Shown here: in pieces, positions 30,750 to 43,690 of the stretch | Position numbering within the stretch: position 1 is the first letter of the stretch | Layout: the number at the start of each line of letters is the position of its first letter | Source of the DNA: Trichobilharzia regenti | Taxonomy: Eukaryota > Platyhelminthes > Trematoda > Strigeidida > Schistosomatidae | Direction: 5' to 3' | DNA: 64,000 bases | NCBI GenBank assembly: GCA_944472135.2 | Contig: OX235263.1 | Coordinates: forward strand, 24,543,379-24,607,378 | Position numbers and translations under genes: made by a program | Notes under the pieces: model-generated | Database searches by the model: none | What the model was told of the DNA's origin: nothing | Seen by the model: the letters and a program-made list of their open reading frames with translations, nothing else

Positions 30750-32540
30750 TATTTATTATTTAAACGCATAAAAAACTTGGTACATTATGGCATCAAGAAG
30801 GATGCGCCACACAATAATAATAAAACAACACAGATCATAAAAAAAAAAGAAAGAAGAGAAATATATATATGTATGTGTATATAAGTAGAGAACGGATAAA
30901 GAACTTCATCTAGAAGGAAGACAGTCATGCTTAACAAGTTCAAACAGTGTTCGTTAACTATCATCGGGAAGGGAAGAAAGAAGGAAATCGCAACACATTC
31001 GCCACTGATTACGATTCTTGGCCATATCCGATAACGTTTCGAGCCATCGATTTGAGCTATCTCTCGGACCCCAACCAGGGAGTCGTGACACACCAACCGA
31101 TGCTAATCTAGCACAAAAATCCTTCATCCCACGACGCCACGTCATGGACTGACCACCTCTCCGCCTTTTCCATCCCGTCCCAGGGCTAGCGAACAGAGAC
31201 CTGTACGGAAGCCTCTGGGGTGACATTCGGAGCCTATGTCCAAGCCACCGGAGCCTGTGTTTCCAGATGACGACATTCAATGAATAGTAATCTCCACTTT
31301 GTTCAAACACACGCCGCCGAACCTCAGAATTACTCACGCGATGATGCCATCGAACACAAGCAATCCTGCGGAGACAGCGGTTATCGAACACGCAGAGTCG
31401 CCTCCGCACATCCTCAGCTCGGAGAGGCCAGGTTTCACAGGCGTAGAGCAGGGCAGCCCACACCGAAGCATTGTATACCTGATGTTTGACAGCCAGGCTA
31501 ACGTCGCGACGGCGCCAGAGGTAGCTCAATTTGATGTATACCACCCTAGCCTTCATTATACGGTTGGAAATCTCATCCGTCACCCCTCCGCCAGCACTCA
31601 CACAACTACCCAGGTACACAAACTTATCAACAACTTCAAGCGGTTCACTCACAAGAGTGAGTGCAGGTACAGGCTCCTGCCAATCTTGTAATAGTACTTT
31701 GCACTTAGACGGCGCAAAGCACATACCATACTTACAGACACTGATCGCCAACTGATTAAGTGCGATTTGGGTAGCCTGCATGCTATCTCACAGTAAGACG
31801 ATATCGTCTGCATACTCGAGGTCGAAAAGTCTATCTCCAGGTAGCAGATCTACACCACCTTCACGCACATCCTTCAGAGCTGACTCCAGAATGCCACCGA
31901 TGGCAAAGTTAAGGAGAAATGGAGAGATTGGGCGACCCTGTCTAACCCCACTGTTGGTTGGGAACAGTGATGATAGTTGGTTGTATGCTTTTACTCTACC
32001 TGAGGTGTTTCTGTATAGGGCTTTCAAGATGTTAACAAATTTATCAGGTACACCTCTCTCTAACAGACAGTTCTAGAGGACAGTTCTGTCCAACGAATCG
32101 AAGGCAGCCCTAATATCAAGAAACACAACGAACGTTGGCCTGCAATACGTGTGGCAGTGTTCCAACAACTGACGAAGGGTGAACACATGATCAATGCATC
32201 CACGACCTGAACGAAACCCAGCCTGCTCTTCGCGAATCAACTCTTCACGTATTTTGCACAGCCTGCGAAGCAAGACGGCAGCCAATATTTTAGATGCGAC
32301 TGGTAACAGACTGATACCCCTACGATTGTCACACGAATTACTTCGATCCTTTTTAAAGATAGGGACGATAATGGCTTCGTTCCACATTGATGGTACACTC
32401 TCTGTCTCCCAAACCTTCCCGAACAACCCAGTTAGAGCCATTGTGAGAGTCTCGCCACCATCTTTAAAAAGAACCGGGGTAAATTGTCTGGGCCGGGCAC
32501 CTTATGGCTTTTCAATACTTGGAGTTCCTTACGGACCTCT
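30750..32540 (-). mobile_element. RTE-type LINE of another subfamily, nested insertion
   Basis: The minus strand reads [69 protein letters not shown] and then a 275-codon frame (31781-30954) with FVYLGSCVSAGG and RLRWLGHRLRMSPQRLP. It is 5'-truncated within the RT (KVPGPDNLPR near 32500), ends in an A/T-rich tail at 30750-30870, and is bounded by 12-bp duplications. Two frame breaks are visible, so it is inactive. Confidence 0.9.
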
Positions 32541-32552
32541 GCTCTGAAACAT

Positions 32553-33290
32553 GGCCAATACGCGTTGAAGACATGAAAAGGTTGACTGCTTTCGATCATA
32601 GATGTCTACATTCTCTTTCTCACGTTAGGTGGTATAATAAGATAAGTAATGTTGACGTTAGGCGTAGAGTGTTGGGCAAACAGGGAAAATCAATCGACGA
32701 GGCTATAAAGTTACATAGACTAAGATGGCTAGGTCACGTGCTGCGCATGCCTAACCACCGCCTCCCCCGACGGGCATTGCTAGCTGACATAGGTTCAGGT
32801 TGGAAAAGAGCCAGTGGTGGCCAAACAAAAACATGGCCTCATCAATCCATGAAATCCTTGACAGTTAAACTGAGTCGGTCAGGTAGGGAGATGCAGACTC
32901 CCGGGTTGGGGTCCTCGGGACTCTAGGAATCAATGGCTGGAGACAATAGGTGACATGGCTCAAAATCGTTGTCAATGGCCGGAGCAGATGTATCGAGTCT
33001 CTGTAATCTTTCATATTCCTTTCTACCATTACCCATTCTGTTTCACTCTTATACTTGTCAAACTCTGTTGATTCTCTTCACTCATCTTCTTGTCTACCTC
33101 TGTGTGCTATTTGGAACGTGGCAACTCGAACTGGTGCACTTCGGTGCCAAGTTCTATGTTGAATCCAGACACAGACAGACAGGTGCAAAGTTCTATGTCG
33201 AAAACAGACAGACAGACATGGATGTGAAGAATGGCAACTGGAACTGCTGCATATCCACGGAAAATTCTACGTTGAAACCAGTCAGTCAGT
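32553..33290 (+). mobile_element. RTE family 1 LINE, right half of the interrupted copy
   Basis: It continues the copy at 29490-30749 with [40 protein letters not shown], then [15 protein letters not shown]. The 3' end has CGTGGCAACTCGAACTGGTG and short tandem CAGACAGA units. The end is almost identical to the minus-strand end at 63805-64000. Confidence 0.9.
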
Positions 33291-33489
33291 CATAATGTGG
33301 AATTTTCAGCATATAGTACAATATTGCACCTAGTTTTCTCCTTAAATTTACATAGTACGCAGAAGAAGTAACTAACAGAGCATTTACAATAACAATAATG
33401 TCAAAAGAGAATATGAATGTAAGAATAAAATTTAATTAACAAAAATACTGAAATCAATACAGTAATAATAAAAAGGGACGTTCATTTAT

Positions 33490-34960
33490 TGTCTTACACC
33501 TAACTTTCCTCACCACATAGAATCCGTGCTAAATTAGGCATCACAGAGTTTCGATGCTTAGTCATTCGAGCATAGTCTCGTAATTCCTTCTAGTCTCCTA
33601 GCTGAGGAGAAAAGATGCTCAGAGTCAGACAAAATGATTTTCGCCAATTTCTTGCATGAATTCAAATATCTGTCCAAAATACCCTAATCGCCCTACCGGC
33701 AGCTTTTAGTGTTTTTCTCAGTGCGATAAAGTTTTTTTTCAGTAGCCCAGATGAGATTAAGCGGTGGATGCAGTAAAGAAGAATAGGCAGAATACAAGAA
33801 TTAACAAATTGTAGAAGTGGAGACCGAGTAGTATCAGATGCCTTAACTTCCTTACGTAGAAAGTTAGACGAAATACCTTTCTAGGAATCAAAATGATGTG
33901 GAAAGACACAAACCAAGTTATATTAACATTCGACTTAGTTTCGCCTTCAATGCCATCTATGACACAAGAATCATGGAAATGAACCAATTCACGTAAATCT
34001 TATTTGTGTCTGAAAGTAAAATTAACAATCTGACATTTTGAGGGATTTAGCTTAAGGTTATTTGATAAGGATCACTGACTAATTTCTGATAAAAAGCTAT
34101 TCTTCTTGGAACAAAATCTAACTGAGAAGTAATTGGAATGCGAGCAGTCTTACCATCACCACACTTAACACAGTTGGCTTCAGAATTAGGCAAGTCATAT
34201 AAGAAAGAGAAGGAACAACTCCTTGAACGACAGTGGCTACAGCAAGTAAAACAGTCGAAGACTCCCCTTCACATACGGTATGCTGCTTACTAACAGAAAA
34301 ACAAAAGTGCAACCACTTGTTAATCTAGTACTCTCTCTGTGTCACAACAAGCCTGTTTAACTGAAAAGGCCTGGGTACAGAATTAGAGACAGATGTGTAA
34401 TCTAAGAAGGCATACGGAACATATTTAGCACTTCTGTCTAAAATGAAGATAACATTATGATGTAAAACAACAGTAGCATCTAAAGCGTTTCTATCGTGTT
34501 CGTAAGTAAATTGTTTTGGGTCGTTAAAAGCTTTCAGTGAAGGTACACGGTTACGCGTAAGAGCAATTTTTCTACTATTCTTGAAAATTGTGAGGTGATC
34601 ACAATAGGTCTAAGTTTAACGGATGATCCACTTGGTGATTTAGACACTGTAATATCTTCCCAAGAGACAGGAACAAGATTTGTGGAAAATAATGAAGGAT
34701 GCAACGCCACAGCCGCATTTCTTTTTCAGAGCTACACCGATCTCGTCTTAAAAATCTGAAACCACTTAGACAGATTACATTGTTACGAATTGTTGCATGC
34801 AGTAAGTAATGTTGGAAAAGTAGCCAAACCAATAGTGATACGTATGCATGATGTCTATGATTGTCTGCCCTAGACTTTTAGGTTGGAGTACATGTGAAGT
34901 TGAGAATCAACGGTTGAAGACCAATAGCGAAATGGTTTACATTAGTTAATATACATTATT
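33490..34960 (-). mobile_element. CR1/jockey-type LINE, strongly decayed
   Basis: The minus strand shows, in order: FRFLRRDRCSSEK (endonuclease region), DRSAKYVPYAFLDYTS, QLNRLVVTQRE, YDLPNSEANCVK, then CVIDGIEGETKSNV and VFRLTFYVRKLRHL. This is the order of a CR1/jockey RT. Every segment needs a frame change. Confidence 0.6.
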
Positions 34961-34969
34961 ACTAATCTC

Positions 34970-35740
34970 TTTTATAAACTGGTTGTTGACGAGGTCTTAG
35001 CAAGGATACAAAAAACTCTGGCATTTGCTATTTCTGGCGTAGACGTAACATCCAGCCATCCATGAAAGGACATGTGTACCGTGCAGCAGTCATTTTGCCC
35101 GTCTTTATGACTTTGAGACACGGCCATTGAAAGTTATGAAGAAGGTATCTGTCTTTGACTACAGTTGTTTGCGTTTTAACTCCCATATTAAGTGGTATAA
35201 TATAGCGAGTAATATCGAGGTTAGCCGTACAACACCATATGACGAGAATAAGTCGTTCGACAAAGTTGTAAAGCTAAATCGACTGAGATAGCTAGGATAT
35301 ATTGTGCATTTTAAGCCATCGCCTTCTTCGATAAGTAATGTCAGCTGATATGGGATTAAGTTGGAAAAAAGTTAAGGAGTGGTCAAACCAAAAAAATGGC
35401 ATTAATCCATGAAGTCCCTGATAATTGGTTTGAAGCAGCTACGTGGAGAGGAGTTGGGGATAGTGAGGATGTTGGAGACTATTAGTGATAGGGATTAAAA
35501 GCATTCTCAATGACTCAGATGCATTCACTCTTTACGATTTCTCAGACCTAGTAAACCTTTACAGCATTCCATTTTACTATTCTTTCTTCAGTAGAATTCT
35601 GCTCATTCGAAGTCATTTGAATCTCTTTGTTCTTTCTTTTCTTCACCATTGCGTACTATATGGATTGTGGCAACTTGAACTGATGTATATCTGTACAAAG
35701 CTCTATGCTGAAACCCAGTCAGCAGTTATCAATCTCTCGG
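34970..35740 (+). mobile_element. RTE family 1 LINE, decayed 3' part
   Basis: GACGAGGTCTTAGCAAGGAT, TTTCTGGCGTAGACGTAACA, AATATCGAGGTTAGCCGTAC and the end GTGGCAACTTGAACTGATGT mirror family 1. Confidence 0.75.
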
Positions 35741-35885
35741 GCTCTAAGTGGAACACAGGGTTTCACCAACAAATCGCAATTCCACTTTGTTCGCTTCATT
35801 CTTTTTTAGGTAGACCATAAACGCTTATTTCCTCTACGTCTCCCTAAGACGCCCAACTTGTTATTTCCCATTCGAGAGTCACTCA
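35740..35885 (-). mobile_element. RTE family 2 LINE 3' fragment
   Basis: CTCTAAGTGGAACACAGGGT, CGCAATTCCACTTTGTTCG and TCCCATTCGAGAGTCACTCA follow the family 2 end order, directly adjoining the family 1 copy. Confidence 0.5.
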
Positions 35886-36239
35886 ACCGTCTCCTCAGTG
35901 ATCTTTGCTCAAGTAAGTGTTTAGAAAACCAGCTGTTACCTACCTAAACTCGAGTATGCACTACTAGAAATTATATCGCTACCAGTGTATAGACTAACAG
36001 TACAAATAATGAATACTGAATTTAGACGTCCTAATGTGGATATTATAGACTACATCTAAGGTTGTCACTAGCATAGGTTGGCTTGATCCATAACCCGTTT
36101 CGGACTAGCTTATCTAGGAAAGGTTAAGGTGCAGTGGTATTCTCATTCTTCAGGATAGCTACAGACGATCAGTTTCTTACTACTGTCTTTTCAGCTCAAC
36201 ATTTTACGTTAGTGACTCCGGAAAAAGTAATGAGACTGT

Positions 36240-36450
36240 TCCGTTGCAGCTGTAGGATGCTTGCCAACCACGCATGTGGCTCGATCCCTGGCTGAGGCAC
36301 TCTTGTACAACTATTGATCAAATGTAATCCGGTAACGAGGAGTTGGACATGAGTCTGGCAACCTCACCCTTTAAAATAGCACAATATTTTATAAACTTTA
36401 AGTCTGAAACTTGAAGCCCTATGTTCCACTGAGAACGCAAATGGAATAAA
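36240..36450 (+). repeat. SINE family A relative with LINE-like tail
   Basis: GCCAACCACGCATGTGGCTC, GATCCCTGGCTGAGGC, then GGCAACCTCACCC and a tail CTTGAAGCCCTATGTTCCAC. Confidence 0.6.
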
Positions 36451-36819
36451 ATAAAAATTTTAAATGATTTACTTGTGGGGAGACAAATGACTTGTTTGTA
36501 AACGAGCAGAGCAGCTTTAGGTAGGAAACCTTATGTTCGACGGAAGAGTTATGAGGAGGAAATTTTTGTTTAAGGATTTTAACAAGACATTCCATTCCCT
36601 TACAGATTCGCAAGTGTCACTGTACGAGACAATGTATTACATCAAATACCTAAGTGAGAGAATAAATTATCGCTTCTACTCTACTCCAATGAACGTGTAA
36701 TTGGTCGATACTGTTACTTAGAGATAACGTTAGGGATCGCGGCTATTTACGGTGATGCACAACAGATTAACACTTCACAATGATCTAGGTGAATGGAAAT
36801 GTGGATCATTGGTGTAAGC

Positions 36820-37270
36820 ATTCAGCTTTTAGGCAAATTTTCAAGTTGGAGTTCTACTTTATTTACCTCAGTCTGGGAAGTATCGTCAGCAAACGTAATA
36901 CATGCATGGCTTATAGACTGATACATGAAAGACCTGTTCTTGCTAACTAAATTCAAGAACATATTTAAGGTCACGGAACAAACGCTCTTAACACTAATAC
37001 CAGCTAAACTGAAGTAATTAAAATGAGTCAAGGGCGCTAGTTATAGTCGCCCAAAGTGTATAAACAAAAGAACCAGTTATTTAAAAAAAATGGTAAGGAA
37101 CAGCAAACTGCTATGAATCTGGTGCCTAAGCAACCCTGACAGTAAAGTTTTCAACAGAAAACCTACCACAAAAATCCAGCAGTTCAAGCCCCAACACTTC
37201 ATATAGCACTTAGAGGTAGAGGAAAAGTTCAAAGAAACAGTAATGAACGGGAGGAATAATGACATGTAGA
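36820..37270 (-). mobile_element. Degenerate reverse-transcriptase-like fragment
   Basis: A 69-codon minus-strand frame reads HACITFADDTSQTEVNKVEL near 36840-36910, with an FADD word reminiscent of RT motif C. The flanks are too decayed to name the family. Confidence 0.35.
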
Positions 37271-37489
37271 AACAAGGGTTTAATGGGTCTAAGAGATCCC
37301 TGAATATAATTTACACCCAGGGCTTTCATGAGTTATATCCAAAATAATATGTTCTGCATACGTAAGAAGCAGTCTGGAATAGTGCACACAGACAAATACT
37401 TCGGTAACATAACTCATTAGATAATTAAGTTAGGTCCAAAAAACTACGTAGAACTCACGATATCTTTCAAGGTAGTCCTTACCTGACAC

Positions 37490-38526
37490 ACTACTGTCTA
37501 AACTGAAGCCGCGTGAATCACCTTGGCCCGATGGACTTCACCCTAAACTGTCAATTTCCTTGGCGGATGCAATATATATTCCACTTAGGGAAGTTTTCCG
37601 AATGTCTCTGACCCAGGCTAAGCTATTCAGGGACTGGAAGGATGCCATTATAAGCCCTATCTTCAGAGAGAGGAACAGGCAATTGGTATTTAACTATCGG
37701 CCGGTAAGTCTGACATGCGTTATAGCAAAGGTATTGGAAACAATTATAAAGAATCAGCTATCAGCTCATGTTGAAAAATATGACTTGCTGGCGGTGGGAC
37801 AGCATGGATTCCGACCAGGACGATCCTGCCTGACAAACCTACTATTGGCTAGGGAAGACTAAGTTGAGGCCAAAGGTAAAAAAATTTCTTTTGGATGTGT
37901 TTTTTATCAATCTTCGTAAGGCATTCGATAAAATATCCCGCTTAGGTCTTTTTAGTAGACTAGACCAAAGCCTATGTGAGTGGTTTAGGAATTACCTAAT
38001 GGATAGAAGACAGAAGGTTAGAGTTAACGGTGTACTATCAGAGTGGAAAGCAGTACCCAGTGAAGTGTCTTAGGGAACTGTATTAGGCTCCTTGCTAGTC
38101 CAATTATACGTCAATGAACTACCGGGGATTCTTACTTCACTATTATTTGCGGATGACATTAAGATCTGGAAAACTGTAAATAGTAACGAGGATAGGTCGG
38201 CCCTACAAACTGATATAGATATATTAGCTGAGTGGTCGGACTTGTGGGATTTGGAAATTAATTCTAGGAAAAGCGCGTTATGCACTTAGGTCAGAAGTTT
38301 TATACGTCGCACTCCCTAGGGGATACAGAACTGCCTGATGTTAACGGACAGAAGGACCTAAGAATCACTCAGTAATGATTTAAAAACAACTGCAAATTTC
38401 AATGTAGCGGCAGCTAAGGCTTTTCGAATGAAGAGCTTTCTAACAATTAGATGAGTCTATGTTCAAAATACTCTATGCAACATGTCATGCCTCATCTTGA
38501 ATATTGCATACAAGCAATCAGTCCAT
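37490..38526 (+). mobile_element. CR1/jockey-type LINE RT, left part of an interrupted copy
   Basis: The + strand reads FNYRPVSLTCVIAKVLETII, VGQHGFRPGRSCLTNLLLA, WFRNYLMDRRQKVRVNGVLS and SLLFADDIKIWKTVNS (RT motif C, FADD), then ILAEWSDLWDLEINSRK. The RT order is that of CR1/jockey elements, with four or five frame or stop breaks. It ends at PHLEYCIQA-like sequence at 38520, where an RTE copy is inserted. Confidence 0.85.
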
Positions 38527-40083
38527 CCAGATGGAATATCCCCTGAAGCACTGAAAGCGGACCCAGAGACGACAGCAGATATGCTGACTCCATTATTGCA
38601 TAAGGTCTGGGAGGAGGGAAAGGTGCCTACTGACTGGAGGAAAGGTTACCTCGCGAAACTACCAAAGAAGGGCGACTTAAGACTCTGCAAGAACTGGCGA
38701 GGAATCATGCTTCTATCGACGCCAAGTAAAATCCTGAGTCGCATCATCCTGGAGAGAATAAAGGACGCACTGGATACAGAACTCCAACCAGAACAAGCTG
38801 GATTCAGGAAAGGCAAATCATGTTCTGACCAAATTGCAACTCTACGGATCATCATTATAGAACAAAGCATGGAATGGCAATCAAACTTCTACCTCAACTT
38901 TATAGACTTCGAGAAGGCCTTCGAAAGCGTTGACCGTGAAGTAATTTGGAAAGTACTCAAGTACTACGGCGTACCCCAAATATTCAACCTTATTCAACAG
39001 CTGTACGACAACGGTGGCACATGTCAAGTCATCCACAACGGAAAAATCAGCGAGGCGTTTGGAGTAAACACAGGAGTCAGACAAGGGTGCTTATTATCAC
39101 CAATCATATTCCTAATTGTGATGGACTGGATTATGTGTCAGACAGTGGGCAACGAGAAGACAGGAATATCCTGGACGGACGTGAAGAACCTTGAAGACCT
39201 GAATTTCACGCGTGGATGATTTATGTTTTACGTCACACAAAATCGAGGACTTACAAGCGGAAACCGACACAATGGTCGAAGAAGCAGACAGTGAAGACAG
39301 GACTCCAGGTGAACATAGACAAGACGGAGGTTATGAAAATAACCAACGAACAACAACATCAAGCGCGAATCACCATCAACCGGAGGGATTTGAAAGAGGT
39401 CACTTCATTCACTTATCTAGCAGTGAGCATTGCCTCAACTAAAACCAGTCGGAACGGATGAGGATGTCAAATCGAGCGAGAATCGGGAAGGCTAGAAACA
39501 CATTCATCAACCTGAAACAATCAATCTGGAAATCTTCGTCACTCAGCCAACATCAACAACAAAATCCAGTCGGATTTTCAATACAAACAACGTCAAGTCA
39601 GTCACTTCTCCTATACGGATCAGAAACTTGGTGGGCGGGTCACAAAGAATATTTCCAACAGGCTATTGCAGACCAGACCTTTATCAACAACTGTCTTCGC
39701 TGGATCTATAGTGAAGATCAGATGGCCGGGCCAGAAAGAATCACCAACAAGAAACTATGGGAACAAACAAAACAAGAACCAATCGCTAGCCAACAAATAT
39801 GCAGGAGAAAGTGAATGGAGATGGATTGGACACTCGCTGAGGAGGTCGCTGGGTGACATCGCGCGCTTCAGGCCATTGCTCGAGTGGAACCAGGCCGAAA
39901 GGGAAGAGGCGAGTGGGATGTCAGTGCAAGGGTGACATGGAGGAGATCGTGTGGAGTGGAGTTGAAACAGCATGGACTAACATGGATGCAGGTGAAAAGT
40001 ACAGCAGAAGTGGCAAGTGTAGACGTGCAGTTGAAGCCTTATGTTCCACTAGGAACCCGAGGGAACAACAATAAATAATAATG
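38527..40083 (+). mobile_element. RTE family 2 LINE, nested insertion
   Basis: 5'-truncated; begins PDGISPEALKADPETTADML, then LPKKGDLRLCKNWRGIMLL, LQPEQAGFRKGKSCSDQIAT, FIDFEKAFESVDREVIWKVL, QVIHNGKISEAFGVNTGVRQ and GCLLSPIIFLIVMDWIM. The RT is open up to 39219, so it is fairly young, then frameshifts occur. The end GTTGAAGCCTTATGTTCCAC and AACAACAATAAATAATAA is the family 2 3' end. Confidence 0.9.
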
Positions 40084-40500
40084 AGTCCATGCTACAAGAA
40101 GAGGGGACATATCTTTGAAAGAGTACAAAGGGTAGGAACCAAACGAGTTAGTGATATCTCACACTTTCCTTGTGATATGAGGATGGAGAATTTAAATCTC
40201 TTCCCATTATCATACCGAAGGAAGAGAGGGGAGGTAATTTTAGCATTTCGTACATTTAAGGGTGATTTAGGAACTGACCTTTCTAACCTTCTCTTCCCTT
40301 CTAGGGTACATTCACGAGGTCACCGACCAAAGGTGCTCAAACCGAAGTGAAATAAAATACATGCGGAATTTCGATTCTCTCACAGAGTGGTCAACGACTG
40401 GAACCCCTTACCTGATTCTGTAGTATCAGCTCCATCGGTGAACATTTTCAGAGGGAAGTTAGATCTCTGCAGAGATATATTTTGGAAGGATTAACACAGG
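40084..40500 (+). mobile_element. CR1/jockey-type LINE, right part of the interrupted copy
   Basis: It resumes with KKRGHIFERVQRVGTKRVSD and continues LFPLSYRRKRGEVILAFRTF, DLSNLLFPSRVHSRGHRPKV and a degenerate end. These are the typical C-terminal words of CR1/jockey polyproteins. Confidence 0.85.
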
Positions 40501-40929
40501 TCACAAGAGCCTACTGTCGTTATCATATGAATCCGACACACACTTCATTAACATAACTCATTAGATATATATGTTGGGTTCCATAAACTACGTAGAACTC
40601 ATGATATCTCTCAAGGTATTCTTTAACTGACACATTATTATTAGAACTAGTGATAAGATCTCCTCTGATCGATGTTCTGAAGAACAAAATCTAGGTGGTC
40701 ACAGATACGTATTTTGTCGGAAAATAAGAGCATCTTAGATCAATGTAGCCTGTATAGGCACGATAAAGACTATATACGGCTTATTTCAGTTTATAACTAT
40801 TGTAACGAATCTAAAGATAAATTCGAAAGGTCTTATCGAACTACAACAACCAACTGCGAAAATTTGTGTTCGCAGCAGTACTCACCGAACTCAGAACGCT
40901 CTCTTATATCGCGCGCCACTAATTATTAA

Positions 40930-43690
40930 TATCATCACTAAAGTATAAAAAACTTTTTATAACATAATTTTATTGATTTTGTGAATATATCCACCAATAA
41001 ATTTGAAGTGACATCTTTTTTGTTTAAAACGATCTCTTTATAATGGCAGCTCCACCGTATACGTAAGTTGATTTATATGGACCTCCCGTCTTTTCTTCCT
41101 CTTTTCCTACTTTGTGGACTAATTTGCTAGCTTAACGTTTTCTAATTTAACAGGAAATTCAGGTAGCAAGATATAAGTGTTTGCGCCTTGTCTCTGTACG
41201 TCGTAGTTGGGGAACAATTGAGTTGGTTAGTTGCAGTCGACAATTTTGTTCCATTCCGTTGTTTGGTTGTCCGAGTGAGACATTTATCTGTTTGTGGCAA
41301 TAAACCTTGCACCTTCTGGTACCAGATTTTGTACAGTTGCTTTAGATTACCTCCACTACCTGTTATAAATCACTGATAAGTTACTAGGTTGGTGACAATA
41401 TTTAAGATAACACACTACCAGTTATTGAGGTTTTACCATGAATCAGAAGTTGTAAACCTGTAGTTATTTAAATTGGTATGTACCTTGGTCGCTTATTTCG
41501 CCTTAGCTGAAATGTGTACGTTCACCAAATAGGGATATAGTGTTGTAGTAATAGTTTTGTATGGTATCACAACGGGTTAGAGTAGTGGGCATTATATCCT
41601 GTTGACTTTATTTGAGAGTAAGCCAATGACTTTTTGACTGTTTGTCACTTTGCTTATTGACAGTATTAAGACTGTCATAACTATTCCACAAAGTAGCGGC
41701 AATATAAAGGATACACGAATTGCTGTCTGTATGACATTTCCACACTAGGTCTTGCATTCTTTAGAGTAAAATAGCACTTGTACGATGTGGGGCGTTGCAT
41801 TTCTGTGTGATTGTTTAAGCTATCTCGCCTAGTTTTTCCGTAACATTTGGGAGACAGTAAAGATAGAATAAAAGAGAAATGGGTGTAGCCTGTCATTGGG
41901 GGCGACAATGGTCTGTGGTCGTCAACTGCAGATTACGGTATTCATACGGATTGGATTTTATTGTTCATCACTCACAAACCCCAAAGACTTTTGATAATTC
42001 TTAATAAGCGTCACTTCTGACTTCATCTAACTTACATAGCAAAACTACTTCATGTAAGTGTACAACCTGGGCACTGATATGATTATGAGCAGTATATTGT
42101 ACTCAAAATGTTATTCAATCACTAATACTGTGTCACTGTGTTATATAAAGGAAACTTAGCTATCAAGGAAGCATTTTTTCACTCCGGCAGTTACTATCAA
42201 TGCAAATGAGCGGGCTAATCTAAACACAATGAATTAGATGTAAATGTATAACTTGTGGGCCAGTTTTCGTTCATAATTGAGGTTATAACATTTCCTTCTC
42301 CGTGGTGTGCTCGCAGGTTTCTTGTTGAATACATACAACTACGACCCGTGTTCCCTACTTCCTTGCATTAATATCCCCTCACCGACCAACTCAGGCTTTT
42401 CTTTACATGCTAATTCGTCAGCAGTTTTAAATATGTGATAGTTTGTTGAACTTCTGTATTGTCCAGAACAAAAAACATAAAGTGGAGTGTTACCTAATGG
42501 AGAATCCTTGAAAATTCAATAGTTGTTTTTAATCCTTTTTAAAAAAATGCTGCTACTTGTTTGCCAACCAAATTTGAGTTTTGGATTGTTAGGTAGATGA
42601 AATTGTTCTGCGTCATCTGATTACTTCACTACCACTTATGGGTCCTTCCTTAGGTCACTATAGTAATTGGTCTTGAGGTGATTTAGTTAGCCAACATTCA
42701 GTTTCTAATCCTCTGTACAACACTAGAAAGTCAGATTGCTATGAGGCAACTTGAAGTTGTATTTCGTCGGTTGTCTTCGTATGAAGTGTGGACATATCTT
42801 GTCGCTAGTTTATGTTCTTCAGACTAGTTCCAGTGTATCGACTTTTTTCATGACAAATGAATTGGGGTCTTGTGACAATGTTTCTAAGGTGACCTATATA
42901 GGTATAGTACAGTGTTTTAAACTTATCCTAATATCTGAATGCTCTACGAGATGATCGCAGTCTCAAACCCTAGCTGCATCACGATGCACCTGTCTGCATA
43001 CCTTGTTTTTACTGTTTCTTTAATGTTTATTGAGTCTGGTGAACGGAGTAGTGATAGAATACTGCCCTGATAAGGTAACGTTTAAGATGCAATAGCCTCC
43101 ACTGTCACCATTCGTAACAATAACTCTTGCTATCTCAGCCCTCGTTCACCATTTAGATCCTACTTCATTTTTCTCCACTTTCGGAGTATGTTTCTGACCG
43201 TTACTCAGAGTTGTGAAATTCATTGAAGAAGAATATGTAAACACCTCAATAAAAACATCCGTTGAAGTCCCCACTGCTAGTAAGCTTCCGCCATCATAAT
43301 TCGCATCAGATTAACATGGGAAAACCTGCAAAAAGGATGTTAACCACTTGTTTTAGTACGATACTCCCTAGTGTCAAAACATACTCCACAAAGCGAAAAA
43401 CTCTGAAGATGTTGGATTTGGCAGTCATATACAAGCTCATGCGTAGAGGAATCGCACATACTTTTAATAATGACCAAGTCGTCCCACTGTATTCTTCCTT
43501 CGTGTTCCTTTTTTCTTATAAGGAAAAACAAACACCCTACTGTTTATTCCGAGAAATCGTATTGTTGATAAATTTTATCAGCATCAGTTTACTCATCGTT
43601 TTTCCATGCTTGTTAGTCATCTTTGTTTCTCGTGATTTAGTTGCGTTTTTCCTCTCTAAGCTTATCATATCAAAGACTTTTTTGTTTCAG
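40930..43690. other. Upstream region of the ZMYND11-like gene
   Basis: Mostly unclassified AT-rich sequence. A decayed PLE end occurs at about 42070-42180 (TGATATGATTATGAGCAGTA, CACTAATACTGTGTCACTGT, as at 5800-5880). ATGGCAGCTCCACCGTATAC followed by GTAAGT at 41043-41065 is a possible 5' exon. A frame at 43262-43702 is open on + but has no recognised domain. Confidence 0.4.

Noticed and set aside
30954..31781. A 275-codon frame as a host gene
   Set aside because: It reads as the C-terminal part of a LINE polyprotein, with the RT in adjacent broken frames and TSDs around the element.
38482..39219. A 245-codon frame as a host gene
   Set aside because: Its first codons are CR1 sequence and the rest RTE reverse transcriptase; it was created by a nested insertion.
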